From Halobacteriales archaeon QS_1_68_17 (GTDB lineage: Archaea > Halobacteriota > Halobacteria > Halobacteriales > Haloarculaceae), in the NCBI GenBank assembly GCA_003021105.1, contig PXRG01000007.1:1-32961 (forward strand): a stretch of DNA of 32,961 nt. Reading direction: 5' to 3'. Both the position numbers and the translations under genes were made by a program. Below, in pieces: positions 23,541-30,550 of the stretch. A model generated the notes under the pieces. That model worked only from the letters and a program-made list of their open reading frames with translations. It was not told the DNA's origin and did no database searches. The stretch's first letter is position 1. Every line of letters starts with the position of its first letter.

Positions 23541-24323
23541 ATGCTGACTGACACCGCCGCGCTCGCGCGGGCCGGCCTCGACGGGGTCGCCGTCAAGCCC
23601 ACCGAGGTCGAGGTCCGGCGCGCGGCCGACCTCGGCGTCGACGCGGTCACGGTCGACTACGAGGGCAACGAGTACGTGCCGTCGGCCGCGACGCTGGCCG
23701 ACCTCGCGGAGAGCATGGAGGTCAGGGTAACCACACCGGTCAGGGCCGACGGCTTCGACCCGCTGGGCGACGACTCGAGAGACCGGGACCTGCCCGACAG
23801 CGTCGGCCGGGTGCTGATCGCCGGGAACCCGGCGTACCTCTCGGAGGCGGAGACGCGCCGGCCGATCGCCCCCCGGCTCCGGGAGGCGCTATCACGCGCG
23901 CCGGACGCCTGGGTCGGCACGGAGGGCATCGAACGGGTCGCGCTCGCGGTCGGCGGGACGCAGTTCGAACTGCTCTCCGCGTCGACCGAGCGCGACCTCC
24001 GGGCGCTCCGGGCCGGCGGCTTCGAGGGTGAACTCGCAGTCTACGCGCCGACGGTGCTGACCGCCGACGAGGACACCGTCCTCGACGCGGTCGGGGCCTA
24101 CGCCGCCCGGCGCAGGCCGGTCAGGGAGTCGCTCCCCGACGGCGCGGCCACCGACGCGAGCGCGACCGGGCGGGCCCGCGAGGTGCTGCTGGAGGGGGTC
24201 CGCGAGTACGCGCTCGTCGGCGACATCGAGACCGTCCGCGAGCGGGTCGCCCGCCTCCGGGACGCGGGGGCCGACCACGTGGTCGGCTATCCCGCGCGCG
24301 GCGTCGACGCGTTCGGCGGCTAG
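23541..24323 (+). CDS. DUF7388-like TIM-barrel-type protein
   Basis: 260 residues. Repeating strand/helix units (VEVRRAADLGVDAVTVDYEG, GGTQFELLSASTERDLRALRAGG, VARLRDAGADHVVGYPARG) suggest a TIM-barrel fold, and the C-terminal block resembles luciferase-like monooxygenases (coenzyme F420 users). I see no specific cofactor motif, so the enzymatic role is open. The start at 23541 is fixed by an in-frame stop 9 nt upstream; no TATA box at proper spacing exists for it. The nearest box (23431-23440) points to the upstream mini-ORF. It is followed 38 nt later by an FAD oxidoreductase with its own TATA-like box. Confidence 0.68.
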   Translation: MLTDTAALARAGLDGVAVKPTEVEVRRAADLGVDAVTVDYEGNEYVPSAATLADLAESMEVRVTTPVRADGFDPLGDDSRDRDLPDSVGRVLIAGNPAYLSEAETRRPIAPRLREALSRAPDAWVGTEGIERVALAVGGTQFELLSASTERDLRALRAGGFEGELAVYAPTVLTADEDTVLDAVGAYAARRRPVRESLPDGAATDASATGRAREVLLEGVREYALVGDIETVRERVARLRDAGADHVVGYPARGVDAFGG

Positions 24324-24361
24324 AGCGGAGCGTTTTTCGCGGCGAGCGGGCTAGGGGAGCC

Positions 24362-25474
24362 ATGCGAGTCGCCGTCGTCGGCGGCGGCGCGGTCGGCACG
24401 ACGGCCGCCTACGACCTCGCGCGCCGCGGTGCCGACGTGTGGCTGTACGAACGGGACGCGGTCGCAAGCGACGCCGCCAGCACCGGCCGGGCGGCGGGGA
24501 TCTGTTACGACGCCTTCGCCGACCGCCGGGACGCCGACCTCGCCCGGCGCGCGCTCGGCCGCTTCCGGGACCTCTCGGGCGAGGGGTTCTCGTTTACGGA
24601 CTGCCCGTACGTCTGGCTGGCCCGCGCCGGCGACGACTCGCGGGCCGCCGCCATCGAGGAGCAGGTGCCGCGGATGCGCGAGCACGGCCTCGACGTGGCG
24701 CTGCTCGACGCCGACGAACTCGCGGCCCGGTTCCCGGCATTAGAGACGGCCGACGTCGCCGTCGCGGCGGTCGCACGGGACGCTGGGTACCTCGATCCCG
24801 CCGCGTACGCCCGGGAGATGGCCGACCGCGCCCGCGAAGCGGGGGCGACGATCAAGACCGGAACCGAGGTGGGCGTCACGACCGGTCCCGATCCGGCAGT
24901 TCTGACGCCGGCGGGCGAGCGGGCCGTCGACGCGGTGCTGGTCGCGGCCGGCGCACACGCGAAAGCCATCCTCGCGGCGGCAGGCGTCACGATCCCGCTG
25001 AAACCGTACCGCGTCCAGGCGCTGGTCACGGGGCCGACGGACCCTGCCGTGCCGATGCTGTACGACGCGACCGCGGGCGTCTACCTGCGTCCCCGCGGGG
25101 GCGGGGTGCTGGTCGGCGACGGGACCGAACCGCGGGCCTTCGATCCTGACGACTGGAAGCAAAGTGCGGACGACGACTTCGTGGCGGACGCGCGGGAGCA
25201 CCTGCGCCGGGCGATCGGCGTCGCGCCCGCCGTCGAGCGGGCCTGGGCCGGTCTGTGTACCGCGACCCCGGATCGGGACCCACTGGTCGGCGAAGTCGCG
25301 GACTGCGTGTACGTCGCGACCGGCTGGCAGGGACACGGGGTGATGCGCGCGCCGGCGATCGGCGACGCCGTCGCCCGGGAGGTGCTGGGCGCGGACGGGA
25401 TTCCGGGATTCGACCCGGGACGGTTCGACGGGGACGAAGAGTTCGCGGTCGCCGAGGGGATGGCCGTCGAGTAG
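24362..25474 (+). CDS. FAD-dependent amino-acid-oxidase-type oxidoreductase (DAO family)
   Basis: 370 residues. The N-terminal Rossmann FAD motif is VVGGGAVGTTAAYDLA with GxGxxG-like spacing (Gly7, Gly9, Gly12), then the acidic end of strand 2 in VWLYERD. The DAO-type core (DAGYLDPAAYAREMADRA) and the C-terminal FAD-contacting block CTATPDRDPLVGEV ... ATGWQGHGVMRAPAIG are intact. Such enzymes oxidise secondary or primary amines (sarcosine, glycine, proline-like substrates) in the cytoplasm; the actual substrate is not clear. CGTTTTTCGC (24331-24340) lies about 27 nt before the ATG. It is convergent with hsp20, the two genes abutting at 25474/25475. Confidence 0.85.
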   Translation: MRVAVVGGGAVGTTAAYDLARRGADVWLYERDAVASDAASTGRAAGICYDAFADRRDADLARRALGRFRDLSGEGFSFTDCPYVWLARAGDDSRAAAIEEQVPRMREHGLDVALLDADELAARFPALETADVAVAAVARDAGYLDPAAYAREMADRAREAGATIKTGTEVGVTTGPDPAVLTPAGERAVDAVLVAAGAHAKAILAAAGVTIPLKPYRVQALVTGPTDPAVPMLYDATAGVYLRPRGGGVLVGDGTEPRAFDPDDWKQSADDDFVADAREHLRRAIGVAPAVERAWAGLCTATPDRDPLVGEVADCVYVATGWQGHGVMRAPAIGDAVAREVLGADGIPGFDPGRFDGDEEFAVAEGMAVE

Positions 25475-25993
25475 CTACTCGTCGGAGTCCGCGGAGTCGT
25501 CGGAGTCGGCGTCGGCCGCCCCGTCGTCGCTGCCGGCCGGCTCGGGTTCGGGTTCGGATTCGGATTCGGATTCGGTCTCGATCTGTTCGTCGGTCCCGGT
25601 CGCGGCCGCTCCGGTGGCCTCGTCGCGTTTGGGCACCCGGACCCGGAGCGTGCCGTTCGAGGCCAGCGTCGCCGTCGCCGCCTCGGGGTCGGCGGCCGCC
25701 CCGTCGGGCAGGGCGACGCTGCCGTCCAGCGAGAGCCCGCGGCCGGGGAGCCGCATCTCGTGCTCCTCGTAGAAGTCGCGGAACCGGTCGATCCGGACCT
25801 GTATCTCGCCGTCGACGAAGCGGACCTGGATGTCGCTGCTGGTCGCGCCCGGCGCGTCGAAGACGGCGAGGTGCGCCTCGTCGCTCTCCAGGAGGTCGAC
25901 CGGGAGCGGTTTGCGCTCCTGGATGCGACTCGACGTTCGTCCGACCTGTTCGAGGACGGCGTTCCCGAGCGAGCGGCCGAGTTCGCGGATCAC
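25475..25993 (-). CDS. Hsp20/alpha-crystallin-like small heat-shock protein
   Basis: 172 residues. The alpha-crystallin-type beta-sandwich runs from about residue 30 to 120 (HLAVFDAPGATSSDIQVRF, MRLPGRGLSLDGSVALP, ATLASNGTLRVRVPK). It is followed by a disordered acidic tail of Ser/Glu and Pro/Glu repeats ending in Asp-rich sequence. It holds unfolding proteins in the cytoplasm; a GvpH-like role is possible but no gas-vesicle genes are nearby. The GTG start at 25993 is chosen because MIRELGRSLG is the usual beginning and GGAGGTG, a strong Shine-Dalgarno, lies 8 nt upstream on the minus strand. The start overlaps the stop of a 15-codon upstream frame. TATA box at 26058-26067. Confidence 0.82.
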   Translation of the reverse strand: MIRELGRSLGNAVLEQVGRTSSRIQERKPLPVDLLESDEAHLAVFDAPGATSSDIQVRFVDGEIQVRIDRFRDFYEEHEMRLPGRGLSLDGSVALPDGAAADPEAATATLASNGTLRVRVPKRDEATGAAATGTDEQIETESESESEPEPEPAGSDDGAADADSDDSADSDE

Positions 25994-26037
25994 GCGCCGG
26001 CCACCTCCCGGCAGGAGGAAACGTGCTGCATGGTCAT
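25990..26037 (-). other. Leaderless 15-codon upstream ORF coupled to hsp20
   Basis: ATG at 26037 lies 26 nt from the centre of the TATA box TAGCTAAAAAGC (26058-26067 region, minus strand), so it would be the very 5' end of the transcript. The frame encodes MTMQHVSSCREVAGA and ends in TGA at 25990-25992, overlapping the hsp20 GTG (GTGA junction). It contains the Shine-Dalgarno for hsp20. Likely a translational-coupling leader; seen in sequence, role inferred. Confidence 0.5.
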
Positions 26038-26116
26038 GCGTCGAACGTAGGGACCTGAGCTTTTTAGCTATTGTGACACCCGGACGGCCCCCGCCTGGAC
26101 GGCCGCCGACGGACAC

Positions 26117-26275
26117 TCACAGTTCGATCTCTTCGAGGCAGTCCGTCCCGCCACACACCGGACACGTCAGGTCGGCGACCGAGTGGTCCTCGGGCATCTC
26201 GTAGGTGTAGTGGTTCTCGAACATGTCGAGAAAGCAATCCGCGTTCGTACACTTGATCTCCATCGTCGGCGGCAT
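26117..26275 (-). CDS. DUF7559-like small zinc-binding protein
   Basis: 52 residues: MPPTMEIKC, TNADC, LDMFENHYTYEMPEDHS and CPVCGGTDC. Cys9, Cys14, Cys38 and Cys41 (with Cys46 extra) can form a zinc ribbon. It is a small conserved haloarchaeal protein with no known function. ATG 26275 gives the usual MPPT start; ATG 26263 is an alternative. It precedes hsp20 on the same strand with about 80 nt between its stop and the hsp20 leader ORF, and hsp20 has its own TATA box in the gap. Confidence 0.82.
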   Translation of the reverse strand: MPPTMEIKCTNADCFLDMFENHYTYEMPEDHSVADLTCPVCGGTDCLEEIEL

Positions 26276-26279
26276 ACCC

Positions 26280-26415
26280 GGCCGTTCGGGCGGGCGGCTA
26301 ATCAATCGCCCGGACGGTCCGCGGGCGGCCGATCGCCCGTTCGGATGGTCCGCCGGCGGCCTATCACTCGCTCGAACGATCGGCGGGCGACCATCGCCGG
26401 GTCGGACGATTGACA
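26280..26415. repeat. Degenerate repeats (about 27-34 bp), four copies
   Basis: The intergenic region repeats a loose unit of the form YCGRAYGGTCSGCGGGCGGC followed by a few bases and ATCGCC or ATCACTC, with cores near 26285, 26312, 26340 and 26375. Copies are only partly alike and lie between the DUF7559 start and the radical SAM promoter. No gene is visible. It could be a protein-binding array or remnant tandem duplication. Confidence 0.5.
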
Positions 26416-26485
26416 GGCCGTCGGGGCGCCCGCGTTCGTGGTCCGTTCAGTCACGGTTTTACGCGTCGGGGGCCAACTCGCGGCC

Positions 26486-28264
26486 ATGACAGATCCGGCG
26501 ACCCTCGACGTGACCATCGTTGACGGCTACGTCGACGAGCCGGCACACTTCGGCGTCCCGCCGTACGTCTCGACGTACCCGCGGTACACGGCGGGTGCGC
26601 TGGTCGACGCGGGCGTCCCGCCCGGGCGGATCACCTACCACACCATCGACGCGCTCCGGGACGAGCGCGACCGGTGGCGCGACGTCGCGGACGCGGACCT
26701 GCTGATCTACGTCGGCGGGATGACCGTCCCAGGGAAGTACGTCGGCGGCACGCCAGCCGAACCGGAGGAGGTGCGACGGCTGGCCTGGACCGCCGATGGA
26801 ACCACGCTCATGGGCGGCCCCGTCCGGTTCGGCGTCGGCGAGGAGAACAGGGGCGGCATCGAGACCGAACGCGACGACCTCGATTACGACTTCGTGGCCA
26901 AGGGGGACGTCGAGGCCGCCGCCTACGACCTCGTCCACGGCGGGCTGGAGGGGTTCGGCGACCGGACGCGGGACAACGAGGAGATCGCCCGCTGGGCGAC
27001 GGCGGGCGCGTTCGTCGTCGAACAGCACCCCAACCACCCCGACTACCTCATCTGCGAACTCGAAACCTCGCGGGGCTGTCCCTACCGGTGTTCGTTCTGC
27101 ACGGAGCCGCTCTACGGCAACCCTTCGTTCCGGCCCCCCGAGACGGTCGTCGACGAGGTCGACGCCCTCTCGGACCACGGGGTGGCCCACTTCCGGCTGG
27201 GCCGGCAGGCCGACATCCTCGCGTACGGCGGCGACGGCGAGGCACCCAACCCCGACGCCCTCCGGGAACTGTACGGCGGCATCCGCGCGGTCGCGCCGGG
27301 CCTCGAAACGTTCCACCTCGACAACATGAACCCGATAACCATCGTGGAGTGGCCCGAGAAAGCCCGGGAGGGAATCCGGATCATCGCCGAACACAACACC
27401 CCCGGCGACACCGCGGCGTTCGGCCTCGAATCCGCCGATCCCGTCGTCCAGGAGGAAAACAACCTCAACGTCTCCGCCGAGGAGTGTGTCCGCGCCGTGG
27501 AGATCGTCAACGAGGAGGCGGGCTGGCGGCCGGGCGGACCCGGGGACCCGCGGACCGCCGGGAACACGAACGGCCGGGGCGACGCCGCGCGCGGCGGCCC
27601 CGGGGCCGGCCGTCGCCTACCGAAACTCCTGCCGGGGATCAACCTCGTCCACGGGCTGAAAGGCGAACGCCGGGAGACCTTCGAGCACAACAAGGCCTTC
27701 CTCCGGCGGGTCTACGACGAGGGGCTGATGCTCCGGCGGATCAACATCCGGCAGGTGATGGCCTTCGACGGGACCGACATGTCGGACACCGGCGCGGAGA
27801 TCGCCCGCGACCACAAGCGACTGTTCAAGCAGTACAAGCGGGAGGTCCGCGAGGAGATCGACAACCCGATGCTCAAGCGGGTCGCCCCGCCGGGGACGGT
27901 GTTGCCGGACGTGCACCTCGAATACCACCGGGACGGCAAGACGTTCGGCCGGCAACTGGGGACCTACCCGCTGCTGGTGGCGATCCCGGGCGAGCGCGAC
28001 CTGGGCCGGACCGTCGACGTGGCCGTCACCGATCACGGCTACCGGTCGGTGACGGGCGTGCCCTACCCGCTGGACGTCAACAGCGCGTCGATGGACGAAC
28101 TCGCGGCCCTGCCCGGCGTCGGCAGACAGCGGGCGGGCGACATCGTCGTAGGCCGGCCCTACGAGTCGGTCGAGGAAATCGAGGGCGCGGACCTCGCCCC
28201 CTTCGCGCTGGCGGGAACCACTGGAACGGGAACGACCGCCGGAGAGCGAAGCTCCGGCGACTGA
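26486..28264 (+). CDS. Radical SAM protein with N-terminal B12-binding-like and C-terminal HhH domains
   Basis: 592 residues. An N-terminal Rossmann-like domain (VTIVDGYVDE ... LIYVGGMTVPGKYVGG) resembles B12-binding domains of archaeal radical SAM enzymes. The 4Fe-4S/SAM motif is RGCPYRCSFC with Cys198, Cys202 and Cys205. The radical SAM barrel continues through HLDNMNPITIVEWPEKA and FGLESADPVVQEENNLN, then a Gly/Arg-rich insert (about 355-375). The C-terminus (about 533-566) is a helix-hairpin-helix DNA/RNA-binding module (LDVNSASMDELAALPGVG). The combination suggests a nucleic-acid-directed reaction such as methylthiolation or methylation, but the substrate is unknown. GGTTTTACGC (26455-26464) lies 27 nt before the ATG. 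The stop TGA is followed directly by a family B element. Confidence 0.85.
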   Translation: MTDPATLDVTIVDGYVDEPAHFGVPPYVSTYPRYTAGALVDAGVPPGRITYHTIDALRDERDRWRDVADADLLIYVGGMTVPGKYVGGTPAEPEEVRRLAWTADGTTLMGGPVRFGVGEENRGGIETERDDLDYDFVAKGDVEAAAYDLVHGGLEGFGDRTRDNEEIARWATAGAFVVEQHPNHPDYLICELETSRGCPYRCSFCTEPLYGNPSFRPPETVVDEVDALSDHGVAHFRLGRQADILAYGGDGEAPNPDALRELYGGIRAVAPGLETFHLDNMNPITIVEWPEKAREGIRIIAEHNTPGDTAAFGLESADPVVQEENNLNVSAEECVRAVEIVNEEAGWRPGGPGDPRTAGNTNGRGDAARGGPGAGRRLPKLLPGINLVHGLKGERRETFEHNKAFLRRVYDEGLMLRRINIRQVMAFDGTDMSDTGAEIARDHKRLFKQYKREVREEIDNPMLKRVAPPGTVLPDVHLEYHRDGKTFGRQLGTYPLLVAIPGERDLGRTVDVAVTDHGYRSVTGVPYPLDVNSASMDELAALPGVGRQRAGDIVVGRPYESVEEIEGADLAPFALAGTTGTGTTAGERSSGD

Positions 28265-28363
28265 TAGTGATTGTTGCGACTCTTTACCGCCGAGAAGTCA
28301 CAATTCGTGGGCTTCAGCCCGCGAACCAACCGTTCACGTGACGTGGTCGCGAAAACAATCGCA
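28265..28363 (+). mobile_element. MITE-like element, family B, right end truncated
   Basis: 99 bp, about 96% identical to the first part of 30439-30547. It begins TAGTGATTGTTGCGA immediately behind the radical SAM stop TGA. The last 10 bp of the right terminal repeat are missing, the sequence passing straight into the 3' end of the zinc-protein gene. It contains the hairpin GGGCTTCAGCCC. The missing end makes it probably immobile. Confidence 0.82.
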
Positions 28364-28384
28364 CTCAGGATTCCTGGAACTGCT

Positions 28385-28549
28385 CTAGGGTTTCGAGGTC
28401 GCGGGCGTGCGCACGAACTCGGCAGCGGTGCGCCGCTCGTCGCAGCCGGGACAGTCGAAGGGTTCGTCGGGCGCGGGCAGTTCCGCGAGGTTTTCCTCCG
28501 GACTTTTCGGGCAGGCCGGACAGTACACCCGGACGAACGCCTCATCCAT
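28385..28549 (-). CDS. Small zinc-binding protein, probable 3' frameshift
   Basis: 54 residues: MDEAFVRVYCPAC ... FDCPGCDERRTAAEFVRTPATSKP. Two CxxC pairs (Cys10, Cys13, Cys33, Cys36) form a zinc ribbon of a small haloarchaeal family (DUF7836-like). The natural tail appears in another frame just downstream: after FVR, the sequence reads HARDLETLEQFQES and stops at 28365-28367, which fits such families better than TPATSKP. One base may thus be missing near 28405. That native end lies 1-2 bp from the truncated family B element, so the insertion and the damaged tail may be linked. The protein as written is still a plausible zinc ribbon. Confidence 0.68.
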   Translation of the reverse strand: MDEAFVRVYCPACPKSPEENLAELPAPDEPFDCPGCDERRTAAEFVRTPATSKP

Positions 28550-28639
28550 GTCCGACAGTCGGGGACGGGACCCGAAATTCCTGGCAGACGGGAGCGCTAA
28601 CAGAAGGTACTTCCCGCGGCCTGTCGATAGTTGGGAACG

Positions 28640-28675
28640 ATGAACCGAGCGGTCGAGGTGGGAGACCGGCGATGA
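28640..28675 (+). other. Mini-ORF from duplicated start region of glycosyltransferase
   Basis: ATG 28640 begins MNRAVEVGDRR and stops at TGA 28673-28675, overlapping the real start ATG 28672 (ATGA). The first 20 nt (28640-28659) repeat the first 20 nt of the gene (28672-28691) with two mismatches, so a 32-bp near-tandem duplication created a decoy start. It may couple or dampen translation. Confidence 0.5.
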
Positions 28676-30438
28676 GCCGGGCGGTCGAGGTCAGCGTCGT
28701 CCTCCCGGCGTACAACGAGGCCGACACCATCGCGGAGACGGTCGAGACGACGCTGGACGCGCTGTCGTCGTTCCTGCCGGCCGGGTCGTTCACGGTCATC
28801 GTCGCGGAGGACGGCTGCGAGGACCGGACGCCGGAGATCGCCGACCGGCTGGCCGCCGGGGACGAGCGGGTCCGGCACGTCCACGACACGCTCGTCTACT
28901 TCGACACGGACCTGGCGACGGACATGTCCCACCTCGAAGAACTGGTCGAGAGCGTCCGCTCGGGGGAGTACCACGTCGCCACCGGGTCGCGGTGGCTGCC
29001 CGGGGCGGACGCCGACCGGCCGGCCAAACGGGGGGTGCCCAGCCTCGGGTTCAACACCCTCGTCAGGCTCTTTTTGCGGTCGGACCTCCGGGACCACCAG
29101 TGCGGATTCAAGGCCTTCGACAGGGACGCGCTGTTCGACCTCCTGGACGGCGTCGAGGACGACCACTGGTTCTGGGACACGGAGGTGCTGGTCCGCGCCC
29201 AGCGGGCCGGCTGCCGGGTCCGGGAGTTCCCCGTCGACTGGACGCCGAAGGGCGACTCGAAGGTCGACATCGTCCGGGACGTGTTCGGCATGGGCAGCCA
29301 GATCGTCCGCACCTGGTGGCAACTCTCGGTGAGCCCGCGGCTCACCCGGCGCGTCAGCCTGGCGGCCGGGACGCTGCTCGTGGTCCTGGCGCTGGCCCTG
29401 CTCCCCCTGTATCTCGATCCCGCGGCCGTGATCGACCGGATGTCTGGGGCCTGGCAGACCCACCCGGAACTGCTGGTGCTGAGCGGGGCGATCTACCTGC
29501 TCTCGTGGCCGATCCGCGGGATGCGCTACCGCGACATCCTCGCGGAACTCGGCTACACCGAGCGGGTCGGCTTTCTGACGGGAGCGGTCTTCATCAGCCA
29601 GACGGGCAACCTCGTGTTCCCGGCGCGGGCCGGCGACGCGGTCCGGGCCTACGTCGTGAAGGCCCGGCGGTCGATCCCGTACCCCTCGGGGTTCGCGTCG
29701 CTGGCCGTCGAGCGGGTGTTCGACCTGCTGACGATCACGGGGCTTGCCGGCGCGGTGTTGCTGGGGCTGGCCGTCGCCGACCCGTCGAGTCTGGGAGCGC
29801 TGGCGTCGGCGGTCACCGGCGGACGTGCGAGCGGCCGGATCGCCGTCGCGGTCGCGGCGGCCGTCGGCGCGGCGGCCGTCGGCGTGACGGCCGTCATCGT
29901 GGCCAGCGCGCGGTCGGACACCAACTACGTGCGCGGCGCGGTCCGGCGGCTGAGCACCGACTCGTACGCCGACTACGTCGCCGGCGTGCTCGAACGGTTC
30001 ACCGGTGACGTCCAGCGCATCGCGGGGAACCGCCGGGCGTTCGTCCGCACCGGGGCGACGAGTCTGCTCATCTGGACGCTCGACGTGCTGACGGCGGTGG
30101 CGGTCTTCGCTGCGTTCGACGTCGACGTCGCCCCGGTGACGCTGCTGGCGGTGGGCTTTTTCGCGGTCAGTGTCGGCAACCTGGCGAAGGTGTTGCCCCT
30201 CTCGCCGGGCGGCATCGGCCTCTACGAGGCGGCGTTCTCGCTTCTGGTCGTCGCGCTCCTCCCCTCGGTTTCGACCGCGACCGCCCTGGGTGCGGCCATC
30301 GTCGACCACGCCATCAAGAACGCCGTCACCATCGCCGGCGGCCTGGTCTCGATGGCCTGGCTGAACGTCTCGCTGACGACCGCGGTCGAGGAGAGCAAAG
30401 CCGCCGGCGACGTCGAGGCCGCACCCGACACCGACTGA
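28672..30438 (+). CDS. Glycosyltransferase family 2 fused to LPG_synthase_TM/UPF0104 membrane domain
   Basis: 588 residues. Residues 1-200 are a GT-A domain: EVSVVLPAYNEADTI, VIVAEDGCEDRT, DTDLATDM (donor-sugar/metal site), QCGFKAFDRDALF and WFWDTEVLVRA. Residues about 215-565 hold roughly eight membrane helices of the lysylphosphatidylglycerol-synthase/UPF0104 type (SQTGNLVFPARAGDAVRAY, LPLSPGGIGLYEA). Such fusions build or flip lipid-linked sugars for surface glycans. Between residues 71 and 72 (28884/28885) the conserved RLGRGGAL-type block and its helix, about 25 residues, are missing in frame; activity is doubtful if real. A duplicated start lies upstream. The TGA stop touches a family B element. 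Confidence 0.84.
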   Translation: MSRAVEVSVVLPAYNEADTIAETVETTLDALSSFLPAGSFTVIVAEDGCEDRTPEIADRLAAGDERVRHVHDTLVYFDTDLATDMSHLEELVESVRSGEYHVATGSRWLPGADADRPAKRGVPSLGFNTLVRLFLRSDLRDHQCGFKAFDRDALFDLLDGVEDDHWFWDTEVLVRAQRAGCRVREFPVDWTPKGDSKVDIVRDVFGMGSQIVRTWWQLSVSPRLTRRVSLAAGTLLVVLALALLPLYLDPAAVIDRMSGAWQTHPELLVLSGAIYLLSWPIRGMRYRDILAELGYTERVGFLTGAVFISQTGNLVFPARAGDAVRAYVVKARRSIPYPSGFASLAVERVFDLLTITGLAGAVLLGLAVADPSSLGALASAVTGGRASGRIAVAVAAAVGAAAVGVTAVIVASARSDTNYVRGAVRRLSTDSYADYVAGVLERFTGDVQRIAGNRRAFVRTGATSLLIWTLDVLTAVAVFAAFDVDVAPVTLLAVGFFAVSVGNLAKVLPLSPGGIGLYEAAFSLLVVALLPSVSTATALGAAIVDHAIKNAVTIAGGLVSMAWLNVSLTTAVEESKAAGDVEAAPDTD

Positions 30439-30547
30439 TAGTGATTGTTGCGACTCTTTACCGCCGGGAAGTCACAATTCGTGGGCTTCAGCCCGCGAAC
30501 CGACCGTTCACGTGACGTGGTTGCGAAAATAATCGCAACAATCACTA
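30439..30547 (+). mobile_element. MITE-like element, family B, complete copy
   Basis: 109 bp with perfect 15-bp terminal inverted repeats (TAGTGATTGTTGCGA). TGA flanks both ends (30436-30438, which is the glycosyltransferase stop, and 30548-30550). Internal hairpin GGGCTTCAGCCC; no reading frame. Same orientation as the truncated copy at 28265-28363, so the glycosyltransferase and the zinc-protein gene sit between direct copies. Confidence 0.85.
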
Positions 30548-30550
30548 TGA

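Noticed and set aside
25545-25580. GGATTC-type hexamer repeats as a regulatory microsatellite
   Set aside because: They simply encode the Ser/Glu repeats of the acidic Hsp20 tail; repeat-length change would keep the frame.
26280-26415. CRISPR or integron-type repeat array
   Set aside because: Units are too divergent, unequal in length and lack spacers or associated cas/integrase genes.
28159-28545. 128-residue minus-strand frame over the family B element
   Set aside because: Arg/Ser-rich shadow; the CxxC frame at 28385-28549 is the one with coding character.
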